From assembly GCF_020535545.1 (NCBI RefSeq), contig NZ_CP084752.1, forward strand, positions 248,001-312,000: a DNA stretch of 64,000 nt, read 5' to 3'. The position numbers and the translations under genes are program-made. The stretch is from Roseateles sp. XES5. GTDB lineage: Bacteria; Pseudomonadota; Alphaproteobacteria; Rhizobiales; Rhizobiaceae. Positions within the stretch are counted from its first letter, which is position 1, and the number at the start of each line of letters is the position of its first letter. Of the stretch, positions 1 to 8,661 are shown piece by piece. The notes beneath the pieces were generated by a model. The model ran no database searches and was not told the origin of the DNA. It saw only the letters and a list, made by a program, of their open reading frames with translations.

Positions 1-459
1 CGCGTCGGCGATCACGAAGGGCACGTTCAGCAGGCGGGCCAGGGTCTGGGCCAGCAGGGTCTTGCCGGAGCCGGTGGGGCCGATCAGCAGGATATTGCTC
101 TTGGAGAGCTCGACGCCCTCCTTGTTGCCACCCGCGGACATGTGGCGCAGGCGCTTGTAGTGGTTGTAGACCGCCACCGAGAGCGTGCGCTTGGCCACGT
201 CCTGGCCGATCACATAGTGGTCCAGACTGCTCTTGATCTCGCTGGGCACGGGCAGATCGGACTTGCTGGCGCGCGCGGCCGGCGCGTCGGCCGGCACCTC
301 ATCGCGAATGATGTCGTTGCACAGCTCGATGCACTCATCGCAGATGAACACGGACGGACCGGCAATGAGCTTCTTCACCTCATGCTGGCTCTTGCCGCAG
401 AAGGAGCAGTACAGGGTATTCTTGGAGTCGCCGCCGTTGCTGCCGCTGACCTTGCTCAT
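1..459 (-). CDS. clpX: ClpX ATP-dependent protease ATPase subunit, N-terminal 153 residues (runs off left edge)
   Basis: This is the N-terminal part of the AAA+ unfoldase that feeds proteins to ClpP. The zinc-binding domain is visible ([12 protein letters not shown], then [10 protein letters not shown], four cysteines), followed by the Walker A motif [16 protein letters not shown] at about residues 127-142. The start ATG is at 457-459 and the frame is open to base 1. It lies downstream of clpP on the same strand, the usual order. The first ~28 residues are typical of rhizobial ClpX. The rest (GSGKTLLAQ and [10 protein letters not shown]) resembles betaproteobacterial ClpX, where rhizobia normally have GCGKTYLAQ. 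That mosaic is odd and is discussed as a finding. The family assignment is certain. Confidence 0.95.
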   Translation of the reverse strand, partial: MSKVSGSNGGDSKNTLYCSFCGKSQHEVKKLIAGPSVFICDECIELCNDIIRDEVPADAPAARASKSDLPVPSEIKSSLDHYVIGQDVAKRTLSVAVYNHYKRLRHMSAGGNKEGVELSKSNILLIGPTGSGKTLLAQTLARLLNVPFVIADA

Positions 460-741
460 ATCACTTTCCTTCCAGCACGCCGTTCATCCCTTGCAGGATG
501 GCCGGACCACTCAAACCGCCTTTGCAGATCACGCGTGCGTCCTTCAAAGGCTCCAGGGGTACTGACCGGCGGCTTAAGCCCAAACCGGTGGCAACGAATC
601 CCCCACCGAAATACCGAATGCTAGGCCGTCACACATCAACATAGCATTAACGGCCAATATTAACGGCTTTGCCGGGCGGATAAAGCCCCGTGACCATTAC
701 AAATGTGTCACAATAGCTTCATCCGCGGCAAAAGCATGGCA

Positions 742-1374
742 TCACGCCGCGTCCGGACCCTCGATCGCCTCGCGGCTCGTGATGACGCGGTCGACGAGAC
801 CCCAGTCCTTGGCTTCGTCCGCACTCATGAAATGGTCGCGGTCGAGCGTCTGTTCCACTTCCTCGTAGGTGCGGCCGCAATGCTTGACGTAGACCTCGTT
901 CAGCTTGCGCTTCATCTTGAGGATGTCCCTGGCATGGCGCTCGATGTCGGAGGCCTGGCCCTGGAAGCCGCCGGAGGGCTGGTGCACCATGATGCGGGCG
1001 TTCGGCGTCGCGAAGCGCATGTCCTTGTGGCCGGCGGCCAGGAGCAGCGAGCCCATGCTGGCCGCCATGCCCATGCACAGGGTGGACACATCCGGCTTGA
1101 TGAAATTCATGGTGTCGAAGATCGACATGCCGGCCGAGACGCTGCCGCCCGGCGAGTTGATGTAGAGGGAGATGTCCTTGTCAGGGTTCTCGCTCTCCAG
1201 GAACAGCATCTGCGCGCAGACGAGCGTGGCGATATGATCCTCGACGGGACCCGTCAGGAAGATGATGCGCTCCTTCAGGAGGCGGGAATAGATGTCGTAG
1301 GAACGCTCGCCGCGGTTGGTCTGCTCGACGACCATCGGCACCAGAGCCATGGCGGTATCTACGGGATTTCTCAT
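742..1374 (-). CDS. clpP: ClpP protease proteolytic subunit
   Basis: This is the serine protease subunit of the ClpXP/ClpAP degradation machine (210 residues, normal length). The catalytic serine lies in [12 protein letters not shown], the histidine in [10 protein letters not shown], and the aspartate is expected in the C-terminal third. Both ends ([33 protein letters not shown]) are rhizobial in character. The middle ([20 protein letters not shown]...[13 protein letters not shown]) looks betaproteobacterial. It precedes clpX with a gap of about 280 bp, so clpX probably has its own promoter as well. It is divergent from the ggt gene. Confidence 0.96.
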   Translation of the reverse strand: MRNPVDTAMALVPMVVEQTNRGERSYDIYSRLLKERIIFLTGPVEDHIATLVCAQMLFLESENPDKDISLYINSPGGSVSAGMSIFDTMNFIKPDVSTLCMGMAASMGSLLLAAGHKDMRFATPNARIMVHQPSGGFQGQASDIERHARDILKMKRKLNEVYVKHCGRTYEEVEQTLDRDHFMSADEAKDWGLVDRVITSREAIEGPDAA

Positions 1375-1682
1375 GTCAATCCTTCATCTCAAGTGGCCCT
1401 GAAACCCGTCGCCAAGCGTTGGGAATCAGCAAGTTTCGTCTTCCCTACATAGAGTGTCAGGGTATCGGACTTCAAGACGGCCCCGTCTTTTGCGGCGCTC
1501 TATGCGAGATTGCGGTTAACTCACGCAACGTGGGGCGAGGATTTCCACAACCCAAGCGCCGGCAGGGTGAAGAAAGGATGAATCCCGATCCCGCTATCGC
1601 CCCGGCCTGCCGCCCCGCCTTACCGCCACCTTGCCTAGCCTTGCCAGATGCCTGCACTATATGCCTCCCAGCGGAGGCAGTC
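1375..1682. promoter_or_regulatory. Divergent intergenic region between clpP and ggt
   Basis: These 308 bp separate the divergently oriented clpP and gamma-glutamyltranspeptidase genes and must hold both promoters. I see no confident sigma-70 pair, riboswitch or RNA gene. An open frame continues upstream of the ggt start, but its composition is not protein-like, so the ggt start was placed at 1683 where a signal peptide begins. Confidence 0.4.
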
Positions 1683-3437
1683 ATGAAGAAACGATCCCTC
1701 GTCGCCCTCGGGCTTCTCGTCCTCACATCGACAGGCGCGCCCGCCCAGCAGGCCTCCGACACCATCGCGCCCGAGCGGGCGACCGGCCTTGCGGCCGCGA
1801 CGGTCGTCACGGCGAAGGAACACATGGTCGCGGCGGCTCATCCGCTGGCGGCGGCGGCCGGCGAAAAGGTTCTTTCCGACGGCGGCAGCGCCATCGACGC
1901 GATGGTGGCGGTCCAGACCGTGCTCGGCCTCGTCGAGCCGCAATCCTCCGGCCTCGGCGGCGGGGCCTTCCTCGTCTATTACGATGCCGCGGCAAAACGC
2001 GTCGTCACGCTCGACGGGCGCGAGACCGCGCCGATGGAGGCGACGCCAAAGCTCTTCCTCGACGAGAACGGCGCGCCGCTGCAGTTCTTCGACGCGGTGG
2101 TCGGCGGGCGCTCCGTCGGCACGCCCGGCACCGTCATGCTGCTGCAGGAGGCGCACAACCGCTGGGGCCGCACGCCCTGGAAGGATCTTTTCGCCCCGGC
2201 CGAAAGGCTCGCCCGCGACGGCTTTGCCGTCTCGCCGCGCCTTGCCGGGCTCATCGCCGCGGAAGGCGACCGCCTCAAGACCTTCGAGACGACCGCGTCC
2301 TATTTCTTCGATGCCGAGGGCGCGCCGCTGAAGGAAGGCGCCATCCTGAAGAACCCCGCCTATGCCGATACGCTCGCCGCCATCGCCGGGGGCGGCGCGG
2401 CCGCCTTCTACGAGGGACCGATTGCCGAGGCCATCGTCGACACCGTGCGCATGGCCGGCCGGAATGCCGGCGTGCTCTCCCTTGCCGATCTCGCCAATTA
2501 CCGGGTGAAGCTGCGCCAGCCGGTCTGCGTCCCCTATCGCGCGCTCGACATCTGCGGCATGGGACCGCCCTCCTCCGGCGCGCTCGCCATCGGCCAGATG
2601 CTCGGCATGCTGGAGAATTTCGACCTGAAGGCGCTCGGCAGGGACAATCCCGAGAGCTGGCGGCTGATCGGCGATGCCCAGCGCCTCGCCTTCGCCGACC
2701 GCGAGCGCTATGTCGCCGACACCGATTTCGTGCCCGCCCCCGTCAAGGGCCTGCTCGACAAGGCCTATCTCGGCGAGCGGGCGCGGCTGCTCGACGGCGG
2801 GAAGGCGCTCGGCAAGGAGGCCGTGACCGCCGGCAAGCCGGAATGGGACCATGCCTTCGACTTTGGCCGCGACGCCGCCCTCGAACTGCCCTCGACCAGT
2901 CATTTCGTCATCGTCGACAAGGACGGCAATGTCGTCTCCATGACGACGACCATCGAGAACGGCTTCGGCGCGCGGCTGATGACGGGCGGCTTCCTGCTCA
3001 ACAACGAGCTGACCGACTTCTCCTTCAAGACCCATGACGAGGGCATGCCCGTCGCCAACCGCGTCGAACCCGGCAAGCGCCCGCGCTCCTCCATGTCGCC
3101 GACCATCGTGCTGAAGGACGGCAGGCCGGTGCTGGCCATCGGTTCGCCCGGCGGCAGCCAGATCATCGGCTATGTCGCGCAGGCGCTGATCGCCCATATC
3201 GACTGGGGCATGGATGTCGGCGAGATCGTCGCCATGCCCCACCTCATCAACCGCTTCGGCCCCTACGACATCGAGGCGGGCACGGCGGCGGAAAAACTCG
3301 CCGAACCGCTGAAGGCGCTCGGCTACGAGGTGAAGGCCGGCGAGATGAATTCGGGCCTGCACGCCGTCGAACTTGCGGCCGACGGCCTCAAGGGCGCGGC
3401 CGATCCACGGCGCGAGGGCGTCGCCATCGGCAAATGA
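1683..3437 (+). CDS. ggt: Gamma-glutamyltranspeptidase precursor
   Basis: This periplasmic enzyme cleaves the gamma-glutamyl bond of glutathione and transfers or hydrolyses the glutamyl group. The 584-residue precursor starts MKKRSLVALGLLVLTS, a typical Sec signal peptide ending near APAQQA. The precursor self-cleaves before a threonine to give large and small subunits. Here that nucleophile is the threonine in LPSTSHFVIVDKDGN at about residue 405. The small-subunit glycine loop AIGSPGGSQI and the conserved DGRETAP of the large subunit are also present. An ATG at 1683 was chosen because it yields the signal peptide. The gene stands alone; a GC-rich hairpin at about 3453-3475 follows it. Confidence 0.95.
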   Translation: MKKRSLVALGLLVLTSTGAPAQQASDTIAPERATGLAAATVVTAKEHMVAAAHPLAAAAGEKVLSDGGSAIDAMVAVQTVLGLVEPQSSGLGGGAFLVYYDAAAKRVVTLDGRETAPMEATPKLFLDENGAPLQFFDAVVGGRSVGTPGTVMLLQEAHNRWGRTPWKDLFAPAERLARDGFAVSPRLAGLIAAEGDRLKTFETTASYFFDAEGAPLKEGAILKNPAYADTLAAIAGGGAAAFYEGPIAEAIVDTVRMAGRNAGVLSLADLANYRVKLRQPVCVPYRALDICGMGPPSSGALAIGQMLGMLENFDLKALGRDNPESWRLIGDAQRLAFADRERYVADTDFVPAPVKGLLDKAYLGERARLLDGGKALGKEAVTAGKPEWDHAFDFGRDAALELPSTSHFVIVDKDGNVVSMTTTIENGFGARLMTGGFLLNNELTDFSFKTHDEGMPVANRVEPGKRPRSSMSPTIVLKDGRPVLAIGSPGGSQIIGYVAQALIAHIDWGMDVGEIVAMPHLINRFGPYDIEAGTAAEKLAEPLKALGYEVKAGEMNSGLHAVELAADGLKGAADPRREGVAIGK

Positions 3438-3493
3438 TCCCCTGTTGACCGGGCAACGCCGCGCTTTCACGGCGCGGCGAAATCCGCTAGGTC

Positions 3494-4753
3494 ATGAGCA
3501 TCATGACGACGACGCACCTTCCCTTCCTCTCCATCGATCCCGCCAGCCGCCGCGTATCGCTCGACGGCCGCAATCCCGATTTCTACCGCGACCCGAACCC
3601 GGTCTATGCGGCGCTGCATGCGCACTGTCCCACCTTTTGGTGGGAAGAGCAGAAGATGTGGTATTTCACGGGCTACGACCATGTGAACGGGCTCCTGCGC
3701 GACCGACGCTTCGGCCGGCAGATCCTGCATGTGGCGACGCGCGAGGAACTCGGCCTGCCGCAGCCGCAGGACCATCTGGCGCATTTCGATGCGGCGGAGG
3801 CCTGGTCGCTGCTGGAGCTGGAGCCGCCGGAGCACACGCGGCTGCGCACGCTCGTCAACCGCGCCTTCGTCTCGCGCATGATCGAGCGCCTGACGCCCGA
3901 GATCACCGCGCTCTGCCACGAGGCCATCGACCGCTTCGAGACGGACGGACGCGTCGAGCTGCTGGCCGCCTTCGCCGATATCCTGCCGGTGACGATGATC
4001 GCCCGCATGATCGGCATTCCCGACGAGATGGGGCCGCAGCTCCTGAAATGGTCGCATGCCTATGTGCGCATGTACATGTTCGGCCGCACGCGCGAGGATG
4101 AGCTTGCCGCCGACAGGGCGGCGGCGGAATTTTCCGACTATGTGCGCACCGTCATCGCCGCGCGCCGCACTGAGCCGCGCGACGACCTGCTCTCCCACAT
4201 GGTGCATACCGAGCACAAGGGACAGTTGCTCACCGAGGACGAGCTGATCTCCACCACCATCGTGCTGCTCAATGCCGGCCACGAGGCGACGGTGCACCAG
4301 ATCGGCAATACCGTGCGCACCATCCTGGAAAACGGCGCGGACCCGGCCGTGCTCTTTTCCGACGCGAAGGCGACGGAACGCACGGTGGAGGAATGCCTGC
4401 GCATTTCCGCGCCGGTGCATATCTTCGGCCGCTACGCGCTGGAGGATGTCGAACTCGACGGCATCCAGTTCCGCCGCGGCGACAAGGTGGCGATGATCCT
4501 CGCCGCCGCCAATCTCGATCCGAAGAAATTCTCCGATCCGCTCGCCTTCAGGCCGGATCGCGACGAGGGCGCGAACCTCTCCTTCGGCGCCGGCATCCAT
4601 TTCTGCATCGGCGCGCCGCTCGCGCGGCTGGAACTGAACATCGCCCTGCCGATCCTCTTCCAGCGCCTGCCGGGACTGCGGATCGCCAGAAAGCCCGTGG
4701 TGAAGGACGTCTATCACTTCCACGGGCTCGAGGCGCTGGAGCTTGAATGGTGA
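3494..4753 (+). CDS. Cytochrome P450
   Basis: This is a soluble bacterial class I P450 monooxygenase of 419 residues, normal length. Visible landmarks: the I-helix oxygen-binding region LNAGHEATVHQIGN, the substrate-recognition EPPEHTRLRTLVNRAF, and the haem-binding loop FGAGIHFCIGAPLARLE with the cysteine ligand at about residue 371. No ferredoxin or reductase gene is adjacent, so electron partners must come from elsewhere. The substrate cannot be told from sequence. A second ATG at 3503 is an alternative start. It is followed by two palindromic repeat copies and a terminator-like hairpin shared with the convergent cupin gene. Confidence 0.94.
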   Translation: MSIMTTTHLPFLSIDPASRRVSLDGRNPDFYRDPNPVYAALHAHCPTFWWEEQKMWYFTGYDHVNGLLRDRRFGRQILHVATREELGLPQPQDHLAHFDAAEAWSLLELEPPEHTRLRTLVNRAFVSRMIERLTPEITALCHEAIDRFETDGRVELLAAFADILPVTMIARMIGIPDEMGPQLLKWSHAYVRMYMFGRTREDELAADRAAAEFSDYVRTVIAARRTEPRDDLLSHMVHTEHKGQLLTEDELISTTIVLLNAGHEATVHQIGNTVRTILENGADPAVLFSDAKATERTVEECLRISAPVHIFGRYALEDVELDGIQFRRGDKVAMILAAANLDPKKFSDPLAFRPDRDEGANLSFGAGIHFCIGAPLARLELNIALPILFQRLPGLRIARKPVVKDVYHFHGLEALELEW

Positions 4754-4756
4754 CAA

Positions 4757-4858
4757 GCATTTCCAGCTGAAGCGATATCGCTTCAGCGTCGGACAATGCG
4801 ACAGGAAGAAGCATTTCCAGCTGAAGCGATATCGCTTCGGCGTTGGACAATGCGACAG
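4757..4858. repeat. Tandem pair of rhizobial palindromic intergenic repeats
   Basis: Two adjacent copies of a roughly 52-bp unit, about 94% alike, each contain the palindrome GCTGAAGCGATATCGCTTC followed by GGACAATGCGACAGG. Units of this form are scattered between rhizobial genes. Related copies in this window lie at 27712-27731 (core only) and 50600-50648 (inside the prophage). Confidence 0.85.
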
Positions 4859-4868
4859 GCCCTTAGGG

Positions 4869-4901
4869 TAAATCCGGCGAAACAGCGTTCGCCGGGATTT
4901 T
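4869..4901. terminator. Bidirectional intrinsic terminator between P450 and cupin genes
   Basis: Inverted repeat AATCCGGCGAA / TTCGCCGGGATT is followed by a T-run on the plus strand and preceded by TAAA on that strand, giving a T-rich tail on the minus strand too. It sits between convergent genes. Confidence 0.6.
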
Positions 4902-4902
4902 C

Positions 4903-5247
4903 CTAGAGCCGGATGACGTAGTCCTTGCGAGTCGTTTCAACGACTTCCCAGGTTCCCTTGAAGCCCGGCCTGAAGACCAGCCGCTCGCCGGCTTTCAGAT
5001 CGAACGTCTCGCCTTCGTCCGAGGTCACGATGGAGTGGCCTTCGAGAATGTGGAAATATTCCCACTCGTCGTACTGGATGCGCCACTTGCCCGGCGTCGA
5101 CTGCCAGATGCCGGCATAGATGCCGCCGTCGGCTTCCTCGATGTTCCAGGTGGTGAAGACCGGGTCGCCCGAAATCAGCCGGTCGGCGGCCGGACGGCCG
5201 GCCTCCGGTTCGATGCCGGAAATGTCGAAATTGCGTGCATAGCTCAT
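4903..5247 (-). CDS. Small cupin-domain protein
   Basis: A 114-residue single-domain cupin of the type with WEYFHILEGHSIVTSDEGE followed by LKAGERLVFRPGFKGTW, the two cupin motifs that form a beta-barrel metal or ligand pocket. Such proteins are often annotated as cupin_3 or ureidoglycine-aminohydrolase-like, but the substrate cannot be inferred. The start at 5247 (MSYARNFDISG) was chosen over an upstream ATG because the extra N-terminus is not protein-like. Its upstream region is cut by the transposable element that begins at 5390. Confidence 0.85.
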   Translation of the reverse strand: MSYARNFDISGIEPEAGRPAADRLISGDPVFTTWNIEEADGGIYAGIWQSTPGKWRIQYDEWEYFHILEGHSIVTSDEGETFDLKAGERLVFRPGFKGTWEVVETTRKDYVIRL

Positions 5248-5389
5248 GATGGATTCTTCTCGTGCTGTACGGGAGGCCGCCCTCGTCTGATTGTTGCTGT
5301 ATTCTCCCCACTCGGGGTAGTGGCGAAGCTGCAATGCTTCTCCAAGCGACACGCCTTCAGAGGGCCAACGGGGGAGCGTGCCTGGCCGT

Positions 5390-5408
5390 TAGTGGGTTAA
5401 GTTTGAAA
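5390..5408 (+). repeat. Left terminal inverted repeat of the transposon
   Basis: TAGTGGGTTAAGTTTGAAA. The reverse complement of 8571-8588 is TAGTGGGTTAGTTTGAAA, i.e. identical apart from one missing A. Confidence 0.8.
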
Positions 5409-5419
5409 ATTGACCGTGC

Positions 5420-6274
5420 CTATTGTACGGACTTCTTAGCTTCTTTCGCTTCGATCAACGCGACGACGTCGCGAATTTCCCAAAGCTTGTCTGTAATACC
5501 GGCAGCCATTGCCGGCGTCATCCGCAACGTCTCGTGGATGCGAATGAAATTGTAATGCATGACGTGAAGGGCAATCGCATGCAAATGGTTTTCGACCTTC
5601 TTGGAAAAGGCATTTGTCAGACTGTTGAAGCGGCTCATGTGCATCCGCATCGTGAGATTCTGATATTCAACATTGAAGATTGGGACGTAGGCAGGATCAG
5701 AGTTGCCTTCAACGCGAGCCTTCTTGATTCCAGCGCGTTCTGCGAGCGAATAGTGGCCCTTGGAGCTTTCAGGGGCGTTGCCGTAAAGTTTGACTAGCTG
5801 TGAGTAATCAACGTCGCAGCCAAACGCGCCTTCAACCGCCTCAAGGTAGGCTTTATGGCCATCAGTGGTCACCTGCACGCGCGTGAATAGGCGGGAGGCT
5901 ATGTCATTCATAAACATCATAGCGCACTCGCCATCACGCCCGCCAACAAAGTATGAAACAATCAACTTGCTGTCGGCATCCAACGCAGTCCAAGTCCACA
6001 TGCCGTCCGCTCCGTCGGGCGTGCCCTTAGCCAATACGCCGCTCTCTTGCTCCGCGCAGGCGAAGCTCCAGATTTCGTCGCACTGGACAAGGTTAGCTTG
6101 GATATCGCGTACATGCTCGCCGTGATAGGCCTCACATGCCTTTCCGGCATCGACCAAAAGCTTAGCCACAGTGTTCTTGCTCAAGCCCGTAACGCGCACG
6201 ATTGCTCGGATCGATTGACCCTCACACAGCATATGAAGGATTTGCGAGCGACTCTCTGCGTCGAGCTTGTTCAT
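5420..6274 (-). CDS. IS1-like DDE transposase
   Basis: A transposase of 284 residues resembling those annotated as IS1 family in rhizobia. An N-terminal helix-turn-helix (ILHMLCEGQSIRAIVRVTGL, then SKNTVAKLLVDAG) precedes the DDE core: first Asp in VQCDEIWSF, second in VTTDGHKAYLEAVE, and the Glu near VEYQNLTMRM. The C-terminal HVMHYNFIRIHETLRMTPAMAAG is family-typical. The gene reads through intact with no frameshift, so it may be functional. Start at 6274 is preceded by a GGGG ribosome-binding site; an earlier ATG at 6283 is possible. Confidence 0.9.
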   Translation of the reverse strand: MNKLDAESRSQILHMLCEGQSIRAIVRVTGLSKNTVAKLLVDAGKACEAYHGEHVRDIQANLVQCDEIWSFACAEQESGVLAKGTPDGADGMWTWTALDADSKLIVSYFVGGRDGECAMMFMNDIASRLFTRVQVTTDGHKAYLEAVEGAFGCDVDYSQLVKLYGNAPESSKGHYSLAERAGIKKARVEGNSDPAYVPIFNVEYQNLTMRMHMSRFNSLTNAFSKKVENHLHAIALHVMHYNFIRIHETLRMTPAMAAGITDKLWEIRDVVALIEAKEAKKSVQ

Positions 6275-6365
6275 GTGCCCCACATATAGCCCCGAATACA
6301 GTCAAGCATAAGGGTCAACTTAACGCATGACGTTCAGTAGGGTATTTACAATTTTCAGCCCTCGG

Positions 6366-6371
6366 TATAAT
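6366..6371 (+). promoter_or_regulatory. -10 element for the higBA operon
   Basis: A perfect TATAAT lies 10 bp before the higB ATG. A TTTACA at 6345-6350 could be the -35, though the 15-bp spacing is short. Such operons are normally autorepressed by the antitoxin at this point. Confidence 0.5.
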
Positions 6372-6381
6372 ATGATTCCGC

Positions 6382-6678
6382 ATGAAGATAGAGTTTGCCG
6401 ACAAAGACCTTATGCGAATAGGCACTGAGGAAGCCCACAAACTGGGCCTCCCTATCGCCGTCATCAAGGCGGCAAGGAGCAGGATTATTCAATTGGAAGC
6501 CGCAACTGACGAGCGCGACCTGAGGAATCTCAAAAGCCTAAACTACAAGAAACTTCACGGTGAGAAGGAAGGCTTAAGGCAAATTCGCATCAATGACCAA
6601 TATCGGATTGTATTTCGGTTATCGGAGGACCAAAACCCTCCAGTTATCACTATCGTGGAAATAGGCGACACCCATTAA
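6382..6678 (+). CDS. higB: HigB-type mRNA interferase toxin (RelE/ParE superfamily)
   Basis: A 98-residue toxin of the RelE/ParE fold that cleaves mRNA on the ribosome. The characteristic stretch NYKKLHGEKEGLRQIRINDQ followed by YRIVFRL matches HigB proteins, which precede their antitoxins (reversed order compared with most toxin-antitoxin pairs). The antitoxin gene starts 16 bp downstream. Carried within the transposon, it may serve to hold the element in the genome. Family assignment is strong; RNase activity is by analogy. Confidence 0.85.
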   Translation: MKIEFADKDLMRIGTEEAHKLGLPIAVIKAARSRIIQLEAATDERDLRNLKSLNYKKLHGEKEGLRQIRINDQYRIVFRLSEDQNPPVITIVEIGDTH

Positions 6679-6693
6679 AGGAGGGCACGACAT

Positions 6694-7833
6694 ATGAATT
6701 TTGCTTCTAGTCTTTCCGACGTGCCTCACCCCGGAGAGTTTGTTCGGGAGGAACTTGACGCGCGCGGCTGGTCGCAGCGCGATCTTGCGTACATTTTGGG
6801 CACGCACGAGCAAGCAGTAAATCTGATTACCTCCGGGAAGCGCGGTATCAGCCCTGAGATGGCAAAGGCGTTGGGCAAGGCTTTCGAGGTATCTTCCGAA
6901 TACTTCGCCAACTTGCAGAAGGCTTTTGAGATGGCGAATGCTCGTGAGCCCGACCCGGCGATCGAAAAACGGGCCCTCTTGCAAGGCTCTTATCCAGTGC
7001 GTGAGATGATAAAGCGTGGCTGGCTTGCTGATACAGACGTTAGCCTCCTTGAGGCTCAGATGCTTCGCTTTTTCTGCAAGAATTCTTTGTCTGATGTTCC
7101 GCATTTGGCCCACGCGGCTCGGAAGAATACAGACTACTCCGTTACGACTCCCGAGCAACTGGCGTGGCTTTTCCGGGTTCGTCAGATAGCATCGGAAATG
7201 GTTGTGGGCCCGTACTCGGAGAAAAAGCTTCGGGATTTTGTGGCTGGCATGCCTCGCCTAATGGTTGACCCGGAAGAAATACGGCACGTGCCTCGGATGT
7301 TGGCGGATTGCGGCATACGATTCACTATCGTAGAAACGCTCCCGAAGGCTAACATAGATGGCGTCTGCTTTTGGTTGGATGATAACTCCCCGACCGTGGG
7401 AATGACAGTCCGACATGACAGAATTGATAATTTTTGGTTCGTCTTGCGTCATGAATGCGAGCACGTCCTAAACCGAGACGGTCGAGGAAATCTCGAAGAC
7501 CAAAGCGTGGACGATCTCGACGGCGATAAAGGTGGAACAAGTGAATCTCTCCCGAAGGAGGAGCGGATCGCTAATATCGCCGCGGCTGAGACTTGCGTTC
7601 CGCAAGATCAGCTAGAGTCGTTCTACATCAGAAAATATCCCTACATTTCTGAAAAGGACGTGCTGGGATTTGCAAAGCGTATCCAACGACATCCGGGAAT
7701 TATCGTTGGCCAACTTCAGCGCAAGATGGATCGGTATGATTGGCTGGCCAAATACAAGATAAAAATCCGGCATCACATCGTAGCTAATGCAGTCACCGAT
7801 GGTTGGGGGGTTCCCGCTAGCGTATCACTTTGA
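6694..7833 (+). CDS. higA: HigA-type antitoxin fused to an ImmA/IrrE metallopeptidase domain
   Basis: A 379-residue protein with two parts. Residues ~10-65 form an XRE helix-turn-helix (HPGEFVREELDARGWSQRDL) that binds the operator and neutralises HigB. The remainder is an ImmA/IrrE-like zinc peptidase region with the HExxH motif in LRHECEHVLN at about residues 250-259. Simple HigA proteins are about 100 residues, so this is the long fused form known in other bacteria. The stop codon lies within the ribosome-binding site of the next gene, suggesting one transcript. Confidence 0.85.
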   Translation: MNFASSLSDVPHPGEFVREELDARGWSQRDLAYILGTHEQAVNLITSGKRGISPEMAKALGKAFEVSSEYFANLQKAFEMANAREPDPAIEKRALLQGSYPVREMIKRGWLADTDVSLLEAQMLRFFCKNSLSDVPHLAHAARKNTDYSVTTPEQLAWLFRVRQIASEMVVGPYSEKKLRDFVAGMPRLMVDPEEIRHVPRMLADCGIRFTIVETLPKANIDGVCFWLDDNSPTVGMTVRHDRIDNFWFVLRHECEHVLNRDGRGNLEDQSVDDLDGDKGGTSESLPKEERIANIAAAETCVPQDQLESFYIRKYPYISEKDVLGFAKRIQRHPGIIVGQLQRKMDRYDWLAKYKIKIRHHIVANAVTDGWGVPASVSL

Positions 7834-7843
7834 GGAAGGCGTT

Positions 7844-8317
7844 ATGGCCAGTTACAGAGAGCAGCTACAGAAAGCATGGCATGCCTACGAAAAAGAGCAT
7901 GGTGCCGTCCCGGCCACTACACGGGATGCTGTACAATGGGGTGTCGAGCGAGGGCTGATATCGATGCCCGAAGTCGACCCGTTTGCGAAGCTGTCGGCCG
8001 ATATGGCTGATGCGCTTCGTGAAGAATATGCCACTGATGCTTGCGGACGCAGATACCGCGTCAATCACGCGGTCCGAATCTCGAAGGCCGGTGTTCAATA
8101 CACCTTCTGGGCAATGATGAAGGATGCGCCACGAGAGCATATGCAGAAGGCGTTCATTCAGAGACGTGAACAAATTGTCGGCGACTGTGTGCAACTGGCC
8201 ACGGATGTAGAGGCATACAACGAAATGAAAACGGATCAGCCGCCGATCCCAATGCTATTCGATTTCCGTGATGACGTGGAAGAGCGCCGAATCTGGGACG
8301 ACAAGACGGCTGCCTAG
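7844..8317 (+). CDS. Hypothetical protein, third gene of the transposon operon
   Basis: A 157-residue soluble protein (MASYREQLQKAWHAYEKEHG...) with no transmembrane segment or motif that I recognise. The start at 7844 follows a good GAGGAAGG ribosome-binding site overlapping the higA stop, so it is probably co-expressed with higBA. It overlaps the convergent small gene by 4 bp. The stretch ACGRRYRVNHAVRISKAGVQ followed by YTFWAMM suggests a beta-rich domain. Function unknown. Confidence 0.75.
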   Translation: MASYREQLQKAWHAYEKEHGAVPATTRDAVQWGVERGLISMPEVDPFAKLSADMADALREEYATDACGRRYRVNHAVRISKAGVQYTFWAMMKDAPREHMQKAFIQRREQIVGDCVQLATDVEAYNEMKTDQPPIPMLFDFRDDVEERRIWDDKTAA

Positions 8318-8529
8318 TCCTTCTTCCAACGAGTTTGCGCTGCTCGGAAGGCGATCCTTGACCTTTGCTCCGGGGTCAGTATCGTTGCGCGAGCTTTTCC
8401 GCCCTTCAAACCACCCCTCCGTGCGCTCTCAAGGGGCATCCTGTCTTCGGTCTTGCCAGTTGCGAGATCGATGATAGCTTTAGCCAGTTGGTTCGGATCG
8501 CGCGGGCGCTTGGGTGCTCTCTCTGTCAT
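8314..8529 (-). CDS. Small basic 'KGGKAR' protein
   Basis: A 71-residue protein: RPRDPNQLAKAIIDLATG at the N-terminus, then GGLKGGKARATILTPEQRS and AAQTRWKK. Small lysine/arginine-rich proteins with this pattern recur in rhizobial genomes, often near mobile elements. A nucleic-acid-binding role is plausible but unproven. It is the last gene before the right inverted repeat and faces the other cargo genes. Confidence 0.7.
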   Translation of the reverse strand: MTERAPKRPRDPNQLAKAIIDLATGKTEDRMPLESARRGGLKGGKARATILTPEQRSRIAFRAAQTRWKKD

Positions 8530-8570
8530 GCTTTTAGTATGCCACTCAGTCTCACGATTCCTAGACAGGA

Positions 8571-8588
8571 TTTCAAACTAACCCACTA
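8571..8588 (-). repeat. Right terminal inverted repeat of the transposon
   Basis: TTTCAAACTAACCCACTA, the inverted partner of 5390-5408. Confidence 0.8.
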
Positions 8589-8661
8589 CCGCCCACCTAC
8601 CGCCTTCCCCCGCGAGCAGGGAAAAGTCGACAGGTAGGGCCGGATAGGAGGCTGTTTAAAA

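Larger units (their letters stand above)
5390..8588. mobile_element. Cargo-carrying IS1-like transposon with HigBA module
   Basis: This 3.2-kb segment is bounded by inverted repeats at 5390-5408 and 8571-8588 that agree at 18 of 19 positions (one 1-bp gap). Inside are an IS1-like transposase, a toxin-antitoxin pair, a hypothetical gene and a 71-residue lysine-rich small protein. Its base composition is visibly more A+T-rich than both flanks. No convincing target-site duplication was found just outside the repeats, so either the ends are a base or two off or the site has decayed. That it moves as a unit is inferred from the repeats enclosing all these genes. Confidence 0.75.

Noticed and set aside
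1635..3470. Long minus-strand open frame opposite ggt (611 residues)
   Set aside because: It is the mirror of a well-supported gene in G+C-rich DNA; the translation lacks any domain and is His/Arg/Gly-rich.
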